A program made the translations under genes and the position numbers. Of a DNA stretch of 64,000 nt, positions 49,645-58,435 are shown piece by piece. The number at the start of each line of letters is the position of its first letter. Position 1 is the first letter of the stretch. Source of the stretch: Streptomyces alanosinicus (GTDB lineage: Bacteria > Actinomycetota > Actinomycetes > Streptomycetales > Streptomycetaceae); assembly GCF_014650595.1 (NCBI RefSeq), contig NZ_BMVG01000011.1, positions 1-64,000 on the forward strand. Reading direction: 5' to 3'. Below the pieces are notes generated by a model. The model saw nothing but the letters and a program-made list of their open reading frames with translations. It was not told where the DNA came from and ran no database searches.

Positions 49645-50898
49645 ATGGGACGGCGGTTCGGGTGGCTGTGGGCCGCCTACTCGGTGAGTGCGCTCGGTAC
49701 GTATCTCGCCTTCGACGCGTTCTCGGTGATCGCCGTGGTCGCGCTGCACGCCGGGCCGGCCGAGGTGGCGCTGCTCGCCGCGACCGGGCCCGCGGTGGGT
49801 GCCGTGCTGGCGGTGCCGCTGGGGCCGTGGATGGAGTTCCGGCGCAAGCGGCCGGTGATGATGGGGATGGACCTGGTCAGGTTCGCCGCGCTGCTGACCG
49901 TGCCCGCCGCCTACGCGCTCGGCGGACTCGGCCTCGGTCAGCTGCTGCTCGTCTCCATGACCGTGGCCGCGGCCGACATCGCGTTCAACGCGGCGTCCGG
50001 TGCCTTCCTGAAGACGCTCGTGCCGGCCGACGGGCTGCTCGGTGCGAACGCCCGGTTCGAGTCCACGAACTGGACCGCCCTGGTCCTCGGGCCGCCCCTC
50101 GGCGGCGCCGCGATCGGCCTGTTCGGTCCCGTCACGACGGTCGTGGCGAACGCGGTCAGCTTTCTGCTGTCGGCCCTGGGCATCAGGGCCGTCGGCGGCG
50201 GCGAGCCGCGCCCCGGGCGCACCGGCGCCGAACGCCTGCGGGCCGCCGACCTGCTCGACGGCTGGCGGCACATCCTCACCAGCCCGGCCCTGCGGCCGCT
50301 GTTCTTCAACAACCTCGCCGCCAACGCCCTGATCATGGTCGCCGTCCCGCCGCTGGCCGTCCTCATGCTCGGCCCGCTCGGCTTCGCCCCCTGGCAGTAC
50401 GGTCTCGCCTTCGCCGTGCCCTGCCTCGGCGGCCTCCTCGGCTCACGCGTGGCGCGCCCGCTGGTCGCCCGGTACGGGCAGCAGCGGGTGCTGCGCACCG
50501 CGGGCACCCTGCGCGTCGTCTGGCCGCTGGGGCTGGCCTTCGTCCGGCCCGGTCCGCCCGGCCTGCTGCTGGTGATGGCCCTGGAGCTCGGCGTGATCAC
50601 CTGCTCGGCCGTCTACAGCCCGGTGTCCGCCACCCGCCGCCTGGAGCGCACCCCGAACGACCGGGTCGCCCGCACCCTGTCCGCCTGGTCGATCACCGGC
50701 AAGGCCACCACGGCCGCCCTGACCGCCCTGTGGGGCCTGCTGGCGAGCCTCACCGGACCGCGCACCGCCATCGCCCTCGCCGGAGTCCTGCTGCTCGCGA
50801 CCCCGCTCCTGCTCCTGCGCGAGCCTCGGGAGGCTACGGCACCACCGTCACCGGCCAGCGTCCCGCCTTCACCAGCCGCACCGCCACAGAGCCGATGA
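49645..50898 (+). CDS. MFS transporter (enterobactin-exporter-like)
   Basis: A 417-aa major-facilitator protein of about twelve helices: RRFGWLWAAYSVSALGTYLA, PWMEFRRKRPVMMGMDLVRF (loop 2-3 signature region), ADGLLGANARFESTNWTALV, LGPPLGGAAIGLFGPVTTVV. It resembles the MFS_3/EntS group of small-molecule exporters. GGGAGGA precedes ATG 49645. The last ~25 residues are a Pro/Ala/Ser tail read over the 3' end of the convergent universal-stress gene (65-bp overlap). Substrate unknown; regulated probably by the divergent LysR protein. Confidence 0.88.
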   Translation: MGRRFGWLWAAYSVSALGTYLAFDAFSVIAVVALHAGPAEVALLAATGPAVGAVLAVPLGPWMEFRRKRPVMMGMDLVRFAALLTVPAAYALGGLGLGQLLLVSMTVAAADIAFNAASGAFLKTLVPADGLLGANARFESTNWTALVLGPPLGGAAIGLFGPVTTVVANAVSFLLSALGIRAVGGGEPRPGRTGAERLRAADLLDGWRHILTSPALRPLFFNNLAANALIMVAVPPLAVLMLGPLGFAPWQYGLAFAVPCLGGLLGSRVARPLVARYGQQRVLRTAGTLRVVWPLGLAFVRPGPPGLLLVMALELGVITCSAVYSPVSATRRLERTPNDRVARTLSAWSITGKATTAALTALWGLLASLTGPRTAIALAGVLLLATPLLLLREPREATAPPSPASVPPSPAAPPQSR

Positions 50899-51313
50899 TC
50901 CGGTGCCCGGCCTGCTCCGAGGCGCCCACGACCACCGCGTCCGCCGTCAGCTCGTCGGCCGCCTTGACCAGGCCGTTGTAGGGGTCGCCGCGGAAGGTGT
51001 GGAACTCCCAGCGCACCTCGAATATCCCCTTGACCCGCTCGGCCGCCTCCCGGATGTAGGCGACCAGGTCCTCGGCGATCTCGTCGGTCGTCTCCGCCAC
51101 CGGCGCCCCGAGCGCCGCGCCGGCCGCCAGCACCGGCTGCACGTACACCACGGCCAGCAGCGCGTGCTGCCGCCGGGCGAGCCCGCCCGCGTACGCCGCG
51201 GCACGCAGCGAGGAGTCGGAGCCGTCCACCCCGACCACGATGACCTTCGGTCCGTCCGTACCCCGCTCGAACCCCGAGTGCGAGGGCGAGTGCTGCTCGT
51301 GCTGTTCCGTCAC
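50834..51313 (-). CDS. Universal stress protein (UspA family)
   Basis: A 159-aa single-domain universal stress protein: KVIVVGVDGSDSSLRAAAYA at the N-terminal strand, LLAVVYVQPVLAAG, TADAVVVGASEQAGHRIIG and SVAVRLVKAGRWPVTVVP. The glycine-rich ATP-binding loop is close to, but not exactly, the G-2x-G-9x-G(S/T) pattern, so nucleotide binding is uncertain. The first ~22 residues are a His/Gln/Ser-rich lead. The start is GTG 51313. It overlaps the MFS gene by 65 bp. Confidence 0.88.
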   Translation of the reverse strand: MTEQHEQHSPSHSGFERGTDGPKVIVVGVDGSDSSLRAAAYAGGLARRQHALLAVVYVQPVLAAGAALGAPVAETTDEIAEDLVAYIREAAERVKGIFEVRWEFHTFRGDPYNGLVKAADELTADAVVVGASEQAGHRIIGSVAVRLVKAGRWPVTVVP

Positions 51314-51433
51314 GGCGTGAGGCTATCGGAACCGGCCCTTCCCCCGGCGGCGCGGGGCCGTTCCGCGCCGGTTGGACACGGCCGCCCGGGCAGCCGGGCG
51401 CCGGCTCGACGGGCGAGGCGGGCGCCCGCTTCC

Positions 51434-51447
51434 TACAGTCGACATCA
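51434..51447 (+). promoter_or_regulatory. -10 element for a probably leaderless lysX transcript
   Basis: TACAGT (51434-51439) ends 7 nt before ATG 51447, the spacing that places transcription start on or beside the A of the ATG. No Shine-Dalgarno sequence is present. The -35 region is weak (gggcgaggcg). Confidence 0.45.
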
Positions 51448-54400
51448 TGACCGTCAGCGCGGAGCCCGCCGCACCGAGGGACCCCACGGCCCCGCTACGC
51501 CCGCCCGCCGCCGGGCGGCTCGGCTGGGTGCCCGAGGCCTTCGCGACGCTCTTCGCCGCACTCGGCCTGCTGTGCGCACTGATCGCGCTCATCGAACCGC
51601 TGCGGCGCCTGCTCCGCCCGGTCGCCCGCACCCTCGACGCGCTGTTGGTGCCCATCAGCGCCAACCTGGCCTACGCCGTCTTCCTGTTCCTGCTGGCCGC
51701 CGCCACCGCCGCCCGCAAGAAGGTCGCCTGGTGGCTGGTCGTCGTCTATCTGGGCCTGCTGTGCCTCACCGACATCCTCGGCGTGGCCCTTCGCCAGTAC
51801 GCCGCGTCGCTGCCGTCCCTGGTGCTGTGCGGCCTGCTGCTGCTTCTGCTCGTCGTGGCCCGCGGGGAGTTCTACGCCGCCTCCCGCCGCGGCGCCCTGT
51901 GGCGGGCCATCGGCGTCCTGCTGGCCGGGCTCGCCGCGGCGATCCTGCTGGGCTGGGGCCTCGTCATGCTGTTCCCGGGCACGCTGCCGGCGAACGAGCA
52001 TCTGGTCTGGGCGGCCGACCGGGTCCTCGGCGGACTCTTCCCGTCCAGCACCTTCTCCGGCCGCCCGCCCCGCCGGGTCACCTTCGTGCTCGGCCTGTTC
52101 GGCGCCCTCGCCCTGCTCAACGCGGCCGCCGCGCTCTTCCGTTCCCAGCGCCTGGAAGCAGCACTGCACGACGACGAGGAAGCCCGCATCCGCGCCCTCC
52201 TCAAGGCCTACGGCGCCCGGGACTCCCTCGGCTACTTCGCCACCCGCCGCGACAAGGCCGTCGTCTTCTCACCCAGCGGCAAGGCCGCCGTCACCTACCG
52301 CGTCGAGGCCGGCGTCTGCCTCGCCAGCGGCGATCCCGTCGGCGACCCGGAGGCCTGGCCGCACGCCATCGCCACCTGGCTGGACCTGGCCCGCCGCTAC
52401 GCCTGGGCGCCCGCCGTGATGGGCGCCTCCGAGGACGGCGCCCGCGCCTACGCCCGCGCCGGCCTCGGTGCCCTCCAGCTCGGCGACGAGGCGATCGTGC
52501 ACGTGGCCGCCTTCGACCTCGACGGCCGTGACATGCGGGTGACCCGGCAGGCCGTGCACCGCGTCCGCCGCACCGGCGCCACCTGCCGCATCCGCCGGCA
52601 CGCCACCCTCACCGAACACGAGATGGAGGAGATCGTCGACAAGGCCGACGCCTGGCGCGACACCGAGACCGAACGCGGCTTCTCCATGGCCCTGGACCGG
52701 CTCGGCGACCCCGCCGACGGGGACTGCCTGCTCGTGGAGGCCCTCGGCGAGGACGGCCGGCTCCTCGCCCTGCTGTCCTTCGTGCCCTGGGGCCGCGACG
52801 GCGTCTCCCTGGACCTGATGCGCCGTGACCGCGCCGCCCCGAACGGCGTCATGGAGTTCATGGCCGCCGAACTGTGCGCCGCCGCCCCCAAGCTGGGGGT
52901 ACGCCGGATCTCGCTGAACTTCGCCGTCTTCCGGTCCGTCTTCGAGGAGGGCGCCCGGATCGGCGCCGGACCCGTCCTGCGTCTCTGGCGCCGGCTGCTG
53001 CTGTTCTTCTCCCGCTGGTGGCAACTGGAGGCCCTGTACCGCTCCAACGCCAAATACCACCCGGAGTGGTACCCGCGGTTCATCTGCTACGGCGACACCG
53101 GTTCCCTCGCCCGCATCGGCCTCGCCTCCGGCATCGCCGAAGGCTTCGTCTCCGTACCGTCGTTGCGCAAACTCTGGGGAAAGGGGCACCCGAAGACCGG
53201 GCAGCGGCCCGCCACCACCCACGGGCTGCCGTCCCTGACGGCGCTCGGCCTCGACGGAGGGGACCAGGCCGGGCCGGCCGCCCCGGACGCGGGCCTGCCC
53301 GACCAGGTCCGCGTCCGCCACCGCAAGCTCGACCGGCTGCGCGCCGGCGGCACCGACCCCTACCCGGTCGGCGTCCTGGCCCCCACCCACGCCCTCGCCG
53401 ACGTGCCCCCCGGTGAGGAGGTCACCGTGGCCGGACGGCTCATGCTGGTCCGCGACTTCGGCGGCATCGTCTTCGCCGTGCTGCGGGACTGGTCCGGCGA
53501 CCACCAGATCGCCCTCACCCGAAGCACCTCGGGCGCCGCCCTCGGCCGCTTCACCGCCGGCACCGACATCGGCGACCACATCACCGCCACCGGCCGGGCC
53601 GGCCTCAGCGACCGCGGCGAACCCACCGTCTTCGTCACCGACTGGCAGCTCACCGGCAAGTGCCTGCGCCCGCTGCCCGACAAACGCCGGGGCCTTGCCG
53701 ACCCCGAGGCACGCGTCCGCCGCCGCTATCTCGACCTCGCCACCAGCCCCGCCGCCCGCGCCGTGCTCCGGGCCCGCTCCACCGCCGTACAGGCCCTGCG
53801 CCAGGGCCTGCTGGACCGCGGCTACGTGGAGGTCGAGACCCCGATGCTCCAGCAGATCCACGGCGGCGCCAACGCCCGCCCCTTCACCACCCACATCAAC
53901 GCCTACGACCTCGACCTGTATCTGCGCATCGCCCCCGAGCTGTATCTGAAGCGGCTGTGCGTCGGCGGCCTGGAGAAGGTCTTCGAGCTGGGCCGCACCT
54001 TCCGCAACGAGGGCGTCTCCTACAAGCACAACCCCGAGTTCACGATGCTGGAGGCCTACCAGGCGTACGCCGACTACGACGTCATGCTCGACCTCACCCG
54101 CGAGCTGATCCAGGGCGCGGCGACCGCCGCCTTCGGCTCCCCGGTGGCCCGCAAGGACGGGCAGGAGTACGACATCTCCGGGCAGTGGCCGGTCAGGACG
54201 GTGTACGGCGCGATCTCCGAGGCGCTGGGGGAGGAGATCGGCCCCGGCACCGAACTGCTGCGGCTGCACCGGCTGTGCGACCGGGCCGGGGTGCCGTACA
54301 CCGCCGACGACGGCCCCGGGGACATCGCCCTGGAGATGTACGAGCGGCTCGTCGAGGACCGCACCCGGCTGCCCACCTTCTACAAGGACTTCCCGACCGG

Positions 54401-54725
54401 TGTCTCACCGCTGACCCGGCAGCACCGCACCGACCCGCGGCTCGCCGAACGCTGGGACCTCGTCGCCTTCGGCACCGAACTCGGCACCGCCTACTCGGAG
54501 TTGACCGACCCCGTGGAACAACGCCGACGGCTCACCGCACAGTCGCTGCTGGCCGCCGGCGGCGACCCGGAGGCCATGGAACTGGACGAGGACTTCCTGC
54601 AGGCCCTGGAGTACGCGATGCCCCCGACCGGCGGCCTCGGCATCGGCGTCGACCGCCTCGTGATGTTCCTCACCGGCCTGACGATCCGCGAGACCCTGCC
54701 GTTCCCCCTGGTGCGCCACCGCTGA
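51447..54725 (+). CDS. lysX: Bifunctional lysylphosphatidylglycerol synthetase/lysyl-tRNA synthetase
   Basis: A 1092-aa LysX fusion. Residues ~25-230 form about six to seven membrane helices (MprF-like). Next is the DUF2156 lysyltransferase domain (~240-590) with RAYARAGLGALQLGDEAIVH, LDLMRRDRAAPNGVMEFMAA and KYHPEWYPRFICYGD. The C-terminal half is a class II LysRS: an OB fold (VTVAGRLMLVRDFGGIVFAV), motif 2 LGRTFRNEGVSYKHNPEFTM and motif 3 GLGIGVDRLVMFLTGLTIRE. It charges tRNA-Lys and transfers lysine to phosphatidylglycerol, lowering the surface's negative charge and resisting cationic peptides. The true start is ATG 51447; upstream codons lack support. Confidence 0.94.
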   Translation: MTVSAEPAAPRDPTAPLRPPAAGRLGWVPEAFATLFAALGLLCALIALIEPLRRLLRPVARTLDALLVPISANLAYAVFLFLLAAATAARKKVAWWLVVVYLGLLCLTDILGVALRQYAASLPSLVLCGLLLLLLVVARGEFYAASRRGALWRAIGVLLAGLAAAILLGWGLVMLFPGTLPANEHLVWAADRVLGGLFPSSTFSGRPPRRVTFVLGLFGALALLNAAAALFRSQRLEAALHDDEEARIRALLKAYGARDSLGYFATRRDKAVVFSPSGKAAVTYRVEAGVCLASGDPVGDPEAWPHAIATWLDLARRYAWAPAVMGASEDGARAYARAGLGALQLGDEAIVHVAAFDLDGRDMRVTRQAVHRVRRTGATCRIRRHATLTEHEMEEIVDKADAWRDTETERGFSMALDRLGDPADGDCLLVEALGEDGRLLALLSFVPWGRDGVSLDLMRRDRAAPNGVMEFMAAELCAAAPKLGVRRISLNFAVFRSVFEEGARIGAGPVLRLWRRLLLFFSRWWQLEALYRSNAKYHPEWYPRFICYGDTGSLARIGLASGIAEGFVSVPSLRKLWGKGHPKTGQRPATTHGLPSLTALGLDGGDQAGPAAPDAGLPDQVRVRHRKLDRLRAGGTDPYPVGVLAPTHALADVPPGEEVTVAGRLMLVRDFGGIVFAVLRDWSGDHQIALTRSTSGAALGRFTAGTDIGDHITATGRAGLSDRGEPTVFVTDWQLTGKCLRPLPDKRRGLADPEARVRRRYLDLATSPAARAVLRARSTAVQALRQGLLDRGYVEVETPMLQQIHGGANARPFTTHINAYDLDLYLRIAPELYLKRLCVGGLEKVFELGRTFRNEGVSYKHNPEFTMLEAYQAYADYDVMLDLTRELIQGAATAAFGSPVARKDGQEYDISGQWPVRTVYGAISEALGEEIGPGTELLRLHRLCDRAGVPYTADDGPGDIALEMYERLVEDRTRLPTFYKDFPTGVSPLTRQHRTDPRLAERWDLVAFGTELGTAYSELTDPVEQRRRLTAQSLLAAGGDPEAMELDEDFLQALEYAMPPTGGLGIGVDRLVMFLTGLTIRETLPFPLVRHR

Positions 54726-54869
54726 CGGCACATGCCGCTCGGTGACCGCTGTCCGGACCCCCGAGTGGCCGACCGGGACCGTGCCCGTGCTCCGCCGTCC
54801 GGGTGTAATCCCACCGCCGCACCGGTGTCGCGGTGGTGCGCCGGAGTTCGGTGGGGCGACTGATGAGTC

Positions 54870-55712
54870 ATGCAGAAGGATCATTTCTTCACGCGGCGCC
54901 GGATGCTCCTCGCCGGCGCCGCCGCTCTGGGCGCCGCGGGTACCGGTGGAGCGGTTCTGGCGGGCGTCGGCGAGAAGACCTCAGGGACCGCCGCGGCCCC
55001 CGCGCCCGTGCCCGGTCCGCAGGCCCGGCCGGCGCTCAAGGGATCCGCCTTCCGGCTCCAGCCGCTCACCGGTGACGGACCGCCGCACACCCCGGCGCAC
55101 CGGCTGAAGGTCCGCGAGGAACCCATCCTGCGGATCTCCGGGCGCGGCCGGCACATGATGCTGACCTTCGACGACGGCCCCAACCCGGACTACACCCCGC
55201 ACATCCTGGACACCCTCGCCAAGTACGACGTGCGCGCGATGTTCTTCGTGTGCGGGGAATGCGTCGCCGACTACCGGGAACTGGTGGCACGGATGGCCGA
55301 CGAAGGCCATGTCGTCGGCAACCACACCTGGACGCATCCGCTGCTGACGACCCTCAACCGCAAGGAGATCCACTCCGAGATGGCGCGCACGAGCGACATC
55401 ATCGAGGACACCTACGGCGAGCGCCCGCAGTGGTTCCGCGCACCCTACGGCGCCTGGAACCGGGCCGCGTTCCAGCTGGGCGCCGAGATGGGCATGGAGC
55501 CGATGGCCTGGACGGTCGACACCACCGACTGGATGGAGCCCGGCACGGACACCATCACCGACCGGGTCGAGAGCGGCGCCGCCCCCGGGGTCGTGGTGCT
55601 CTCCCACGACGCCGGGGGCGACCGCTCGCAGACCGTTCACGCCATCCATGAATGGCTGCCCTATCTCATCGACTCCGGATATCACCTGACGGTCCCGCGC
55701 CGCCGCCTGTGA
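54870..55712 (+). CDS. Secreted polysaccharide deacetylase (NodB domain)
   Basis: A 280-aa exported deacetylase. A Tat-type signal (TRRRMLLAGAAALGAAGTGG) precedes a NodB homology domain with all five motifs: MLTFDDGPNPDY (D101, D102), NHTWTHP (H152, H156), WFRAPYGAWN, WTVDTTDWMEPG and VVLSHDAGGDR. By family it removes N-acetyl groups from peptidoglycan, chitin or another surface glycan at the wall. ATG 54870 has only a weak ribosome site (GGGGCGAC). It follows lysX on the same strand by 144 nt; both alter envelope charge. It is convergent with the sortase gene, 12 nt away. Confidence 0.92.
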   Translation: MQKDHFFTRRRMLLAGAAALGAAGTGGAVLAGVGEKTSGTAAAPAPVPGPQARPALKGSAFRLQPLTGDGPPHTPAHRLKVREEPILRISGRGRHMMLTFDDGPNPDYTPHILDTLAKYDVRAMFFVCGECVADYRELVARMADEGHVVGNHTWTHPLLTTLNRKEIHSEMARTSDIIEDTYGERPQWFRAPYGAWNRAAFQLGAEMGMEPMAWTVDTTDWMEPGTDTITDRVESGAAPGVVVLSHDAGGDRSQTVHAIHEWLPYLIDSGYHLTVPRRRL

Positions 55713-55724
55713 CGCCTTTCCGGA

Positions 55725-56396
55725 TCAGTTCACCGCGACCAGGCGGGCGAAGGCGACGACGTTCCCGTCGTAACCGTTCCGCTTGGAGAATCCGCCGCCG
55801 CAGGTGATGACCCGCAACTCCGCAGTTCCCTTCGAGCGGTACACGCGGTCGCCCGGGAAGCCGCTCTTGGAGAAGACCTCGACGCCATAGGTCTCGAACA
55901 CCGCGGTCTTCCCGTCCTTGCGCAGCACCTCGATCCGGTTCCCCTTCTTCAGGGCCCCGAGTCCGTAGAACACGGCAGGGCCGCGCTGGTTGTCGACGTG
56001 TCCCACGATGACGGCGGTGCCCTTCTCGCCGGGGGAGACCGCGCCCGTGAACCAGCCCGCCAGATTGGGGTTGTCCGGCGGCGGCGCGGTGACCCAGCCG
56101 TCGGTGTTCAGACCGACGGGCATCACCGGAGCGTTCACCTGGATCGCGGGGATCCGGACCCGGTCGACGGCGGAGAACGCGAGCGGCGCCGCGGCCGCGG
56201 AGAGGGTGCCCGTGCCGGTACGGGTGTCCGGGGCCACCGCCGAAGCGGGCTGCGGCGGACCGGCGTCGAACTCGCCCGAACCGTTGCGCATGAGCGCCAC
56301 GCCGGTCAGCAGCAGAAGCGCTATCACGCCCCACGGGGCGCGTCTGCGCCGCCGCTCCTCCTCTTTGGCCAGCTCGGCCAGCTCGAACGCGGACAT
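55725..56396 (-). CDS. Class F sortase
   Basis: A 223-aa membrane-anchored transpeptidase. An N-terminal cytoplasmic charged stretch (KEEERRRRRAPW) and a helix (GVIALLLLTGVAL) are followed by the sortase barrel with RVRIPAIQVNAPVMPVGLNT. Catalytic His133 is in IVGHVDNQRGPAVFYGL, Cys199 in RVITCGGGF, and Arg lies near the end (VVAFARL). ATG 56396 follows GGAGGAA; an in-frame upstream start at 56441 is less likely. Class F enzymes cleave LPXTG-like signals in actinobacteria. Its divergent neighbour looks like a surface protein but shows no such signal. Confidence 0.92.
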   Translation of the reverse strand: MSAFELAELAKEEERRRRRAPWGVIALLLLTGVALMRNGSGEFDAGPPQPASAVAPDTRTGTGTLSAAAAPLAFSAVDRVRIPAIQVNAPVMPVGLNTDGWVTAPPPDNPNLAGWFTGAVSPGEKGTAVIVGHVDNQRGPAVFYGLGALKKGNRIEVLRKDGKTAVFETYGVEVFSKSGFPGDRVYRSKGTAELRVITCGGGFSKRNGYDGNVVAFARLVAVN

Positions 56397-56548
56397 CCGC
56401 CATTCCTCCTCGACGCGGTCGCCACCACCTCCAACGCGCATGGGAAAACGCTAAGTCCCGTGCGCGCGGCGGGCGACGGGGCAAGTGGCGAACGGGTGGC
56501 CGGGGGCCTTGGTGGTGCGCCATCCGAGTTGCCATTCCCAGGATTTTT

Positions 56549-56578
56549 CTGACACTCCGTGACCTGCGGCAATATCCG
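56549..56578 (+). promoter_or_regulatory. Possible promoter in the 56397-56729 divergent region
   Basis: The 333-base spacer between the sortase and surface-protein genes holds no convincing gene. CTGACA (56549-56554), 18 nt and TATCCG (56573-56578) lie in its only AT-richer patch (gatttttctgacac, then caatatccgattg). This would give a ~145-nt leader for the surface-protein gene. Confidence 0.35.
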
Positions 56579-56729
56579 ATTGTGTGCTTTTCGTCCGGCG
56601 TGTTGCCTCACCAGGACGGACGATTCTCGACATGCGGGCGTGTTCCGCGCGCCCGAGTGTCGTCCCGGGAGGTGTTCTCTCGCCGATCGCCCGGGGACAG
56701 GCCCCCGGCTGCCTCCCGCGGAGGATCAC

Positions 56730-57530
56730 ATGCGAAACCAACGTGCCCTGGTGGCCGCGTGCGCCGCGGTCGCGGCGCTCGGGCTCGCTGTCCCTGTGGC
56801 CGTCGCGGACGGCATGGGCAACGACAACGGAATGTCAGTCGACAACGCGGGGTTCGGCAACGGCGGCGGCCCGACCGACAACCACGGGGGCGGAGACCCG
56901 GGCAACAGCAGCTTCAGCGGCAGCTTCAGCATCCACGGTCACTTCGACGACAACGGCAACCGTGGCTCCGACGGCGGCCGGGGCGACGGCGGCCACGGGG
57001 ACGGCGGCCGTGACGCGGGCCGCGGGGACGACTTCGGGGGCCAGGGCGGCGGCGACCAGGGCGGTCGTGGTGACGACTTCGGGGGCCGGGACGGCGACCA
57101 GGGCGGACGCGGCGATGACTTCGGGGGCCGGGACGGCGGCCCGCGCAGCGTCGTCGCCACGCCCCATGTGATCGCGAGCGGCGCCCCCCTCACCGTCACC
57201 GTGAGCGGCTGCCGCGGCGGCACCGTCTCCTCCCGCGCCTTTCCCACCACCCAGCTGAACCCGTTCCGTGACGACACGGGGCGGGCGCACACCCGCATCG
57301 ACCACGACGCCCGTCCCGGCCGGTACGACATCACGATCCACTGCGACGGCCGGTCGCTCACCCGCCCGGGCGCGTTCACCGTGCTCGGCGGGGTCCAGGG
57401 CGGAATCGGCGGCGGCATCACCTCCGGCGCCACCCCGACCGACATGGCGATCGGCGCCGGACTCGTCGCCTCGGCGTTCATCGGGGGCGGCCTGTTCTGG
57501 CTGCGCCGCCGGCGCGAGAAGGGGATCTGA
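56730..57530 (+). CDS. Surface protein with RGD-containing Gly/Asp repeats and C-terminal anchor
   Basis: A 266-aa exported protein. A signal peptide (RALVAACAAVAALGLAVPVA) leads to a Gly/Asn/Asp-rich region (~27-135) in which RGDDFGG occurs three times (Arg98, Arg113 and Arg127). A small beta domain follows (~138-215: SVVATPHVIASGAPLTVTVS, YDITIHCDG). The C-terminus is a membrane helix (MAIGAGLVASAFIGGGLFWL) plus RRRREKG. That organisation is like a sortase substrate, but no LPXTG/LAXTG motif precedes the helix (GATPTD is the nearest), so it may simply be membrane anchored. GGAGG precedes the ATG. The adjoining class F sortase gene is divergent. Confidence 0.82.
   Translation: MRNQRALVAACAAVAALGLAVPVAVADGMGNDNGMSVDNAGFGNGGGPTDNHGGGDPGNSSFSGSFSIHGHFDDNGNRGSDGGRGDGGHGDGGRDAGRGDDFGGQGGGDQGGRGDDFGGRDGDQGGRGDDFGGRDGGPRSVVATPHVIASGAPLTVTVSGCRGGTVSSRAFPTTQLNPFRDDTGRAHTRIDHDARPGRYDITIHCDGRSLTRPGAFTVLGGVQGGIGGGITSGATPTDMAIGAGLVASAFIGGGLFWLRRRREKGI
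57021..57128 (+). repeat. Three RGDDFGG-coding repeats (45 and 42 bp apart)
   Basis: The 21-nt unit encoding RGDDFGG occurs at 57021-57041, 57066-57086 and 57108-57128, with related Gly/Asp-Gln codons between copies. Differences between copies are mainly at third codon positions, so the protein sequence is conserved more than the DNA. Confidence 0.85.
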
Positions 57531-57546
57531 CCCACAGGGCGTACAA

Positions 57547-57587
57547 GGCGATCGCCCCGGTCCCTGACGGGAACCGGGGCGATCGCC
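57547..57587. terminator. Strong bidirectional terminator
   Basis: A 15-bp perfect stem (57547-57561 with 57573-57587) is extended by ccc/ggg after a single bulged A, closing a 4-nt loop (tgac). It lies 16 nt after the surface-protein stop and between two convergent genes. Confidence 0.85.
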
Positions 57588-57637
57588 GTCCGGCGGGAGA
57601 GCGGTCGCACGGCGAGCGCGCGGCCGCGGCCGGGCGA

Positions 57638-58402
57638 CTATCCGGTGACCCCCGGGAACATGTTCAGAAACGGTTCCGCGGTCACCGCGATGCCTCGGCT
57701 GTACGGCGCATCGAAGTCCCAGATGAGGAACAGCATGAACGCGATCGTCGCCGAGAACAGCCCGGCCAGGATCAGTTCGCGCCTGGTGCGCCGGATCTGC
57801 AGCGCGAACACCATGCCGACGGTGACCACCGCCCCGGCGAGCAGGCCCCACCACACGACCGACGGCATGGTGGCCCCGGTGGAGTCGGCACGGGCGTTGC
57901 GCGCCTGGTCGGCGGCGGACATCTGGTCCAGCAGCGGCTGGTAGGCCTGCGCCTGGAAGTCGTTCTTCGGCTGGTAGTCGGTGACGTCCTGGCGGACCTT
58001 CTGCAGCAGCTGCGCGCCACGGCCGGTCACGTGCTCGTCGGCCGACATCGTCCGCCACTCGTGGTCCACGACGTAGCCGACATAGGCGTTGACATCGTCC
58101 CGGATCCTGTCACGGACGTCCGCCGGATACACCCGGACCCGCTCGGAGATCTCGTGCAGCGCCTGGGCCTCGCTCTGCACATAGTCCTGCGCGGCGCTGC
58201 GGGCCTCCCACACGCCGGCGATGGCCAGGCCCAGCACGATGGCGTACACGACGCCGATCCACATGGTCATGTACTCGATGACGTCCGGGGTGTCATTGGG
58301 ATCCTCGTCCTCGGGCGCCCGTTTGTGCCGCATGAGGGTGACGGTCACCACGACGGCACAGGCCGCAAGCATCGCGAGGACGAGAACAAGCCAATCCGGC
58401 AA
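57638..58402 (-). CDS. DUF4239 (bestrophin-like) membrane protein
   Basis: A 254-aa membrane protein: a first helix WLVLVLAMLAACAVVVTVTL, a second around MTMWIGVVYAIVLGLAIAGV, a central helical domain (AQALHEISERVRVYPADVRD, YVGYVVDHEWRTM) and two C-terminal helices (WWGLLAGAVVTVGMVFALQI, LILAGLFSATIAFMLFLIW). The layout matches DUF4239 proteins, which are distantly bestrophin-like; ion-channel activity is unproven. TTG 58402 is preferred because GGAGG lies 6 nt upstream; the in-frame GTG at 58432 has less support. It sits immediately after the Pro-rich gene and is probably co-transcribed. Confidence 0.8.
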   Translation of the reverse strand: MPDWLVLVLAMLAACAVVVTVTLMRHKRAPEDEDPNDTPDVIEYMTMWIGVVYAIVLGLAIAGVWEARSAAQDYVQSEAQALHEISERVRVYPADVRDRIRDDVNAYVGYVVDHEWRTMSADEHVTGRGAQLLQKVRQDVTDYQPKNDFQAQAYQPLLDQMSAADQARNARADSTGATMPSVVWWGLLAGAVVTVGMVFALQIRRTRRELILAGLFSATIAFMLFLIWDFDAPYSRGIAVTAEPFLNMFPGVTG

Positions 58403-58435
58403 CGGATACCTCCAGAAGATGAGCCGGCCCACGCG

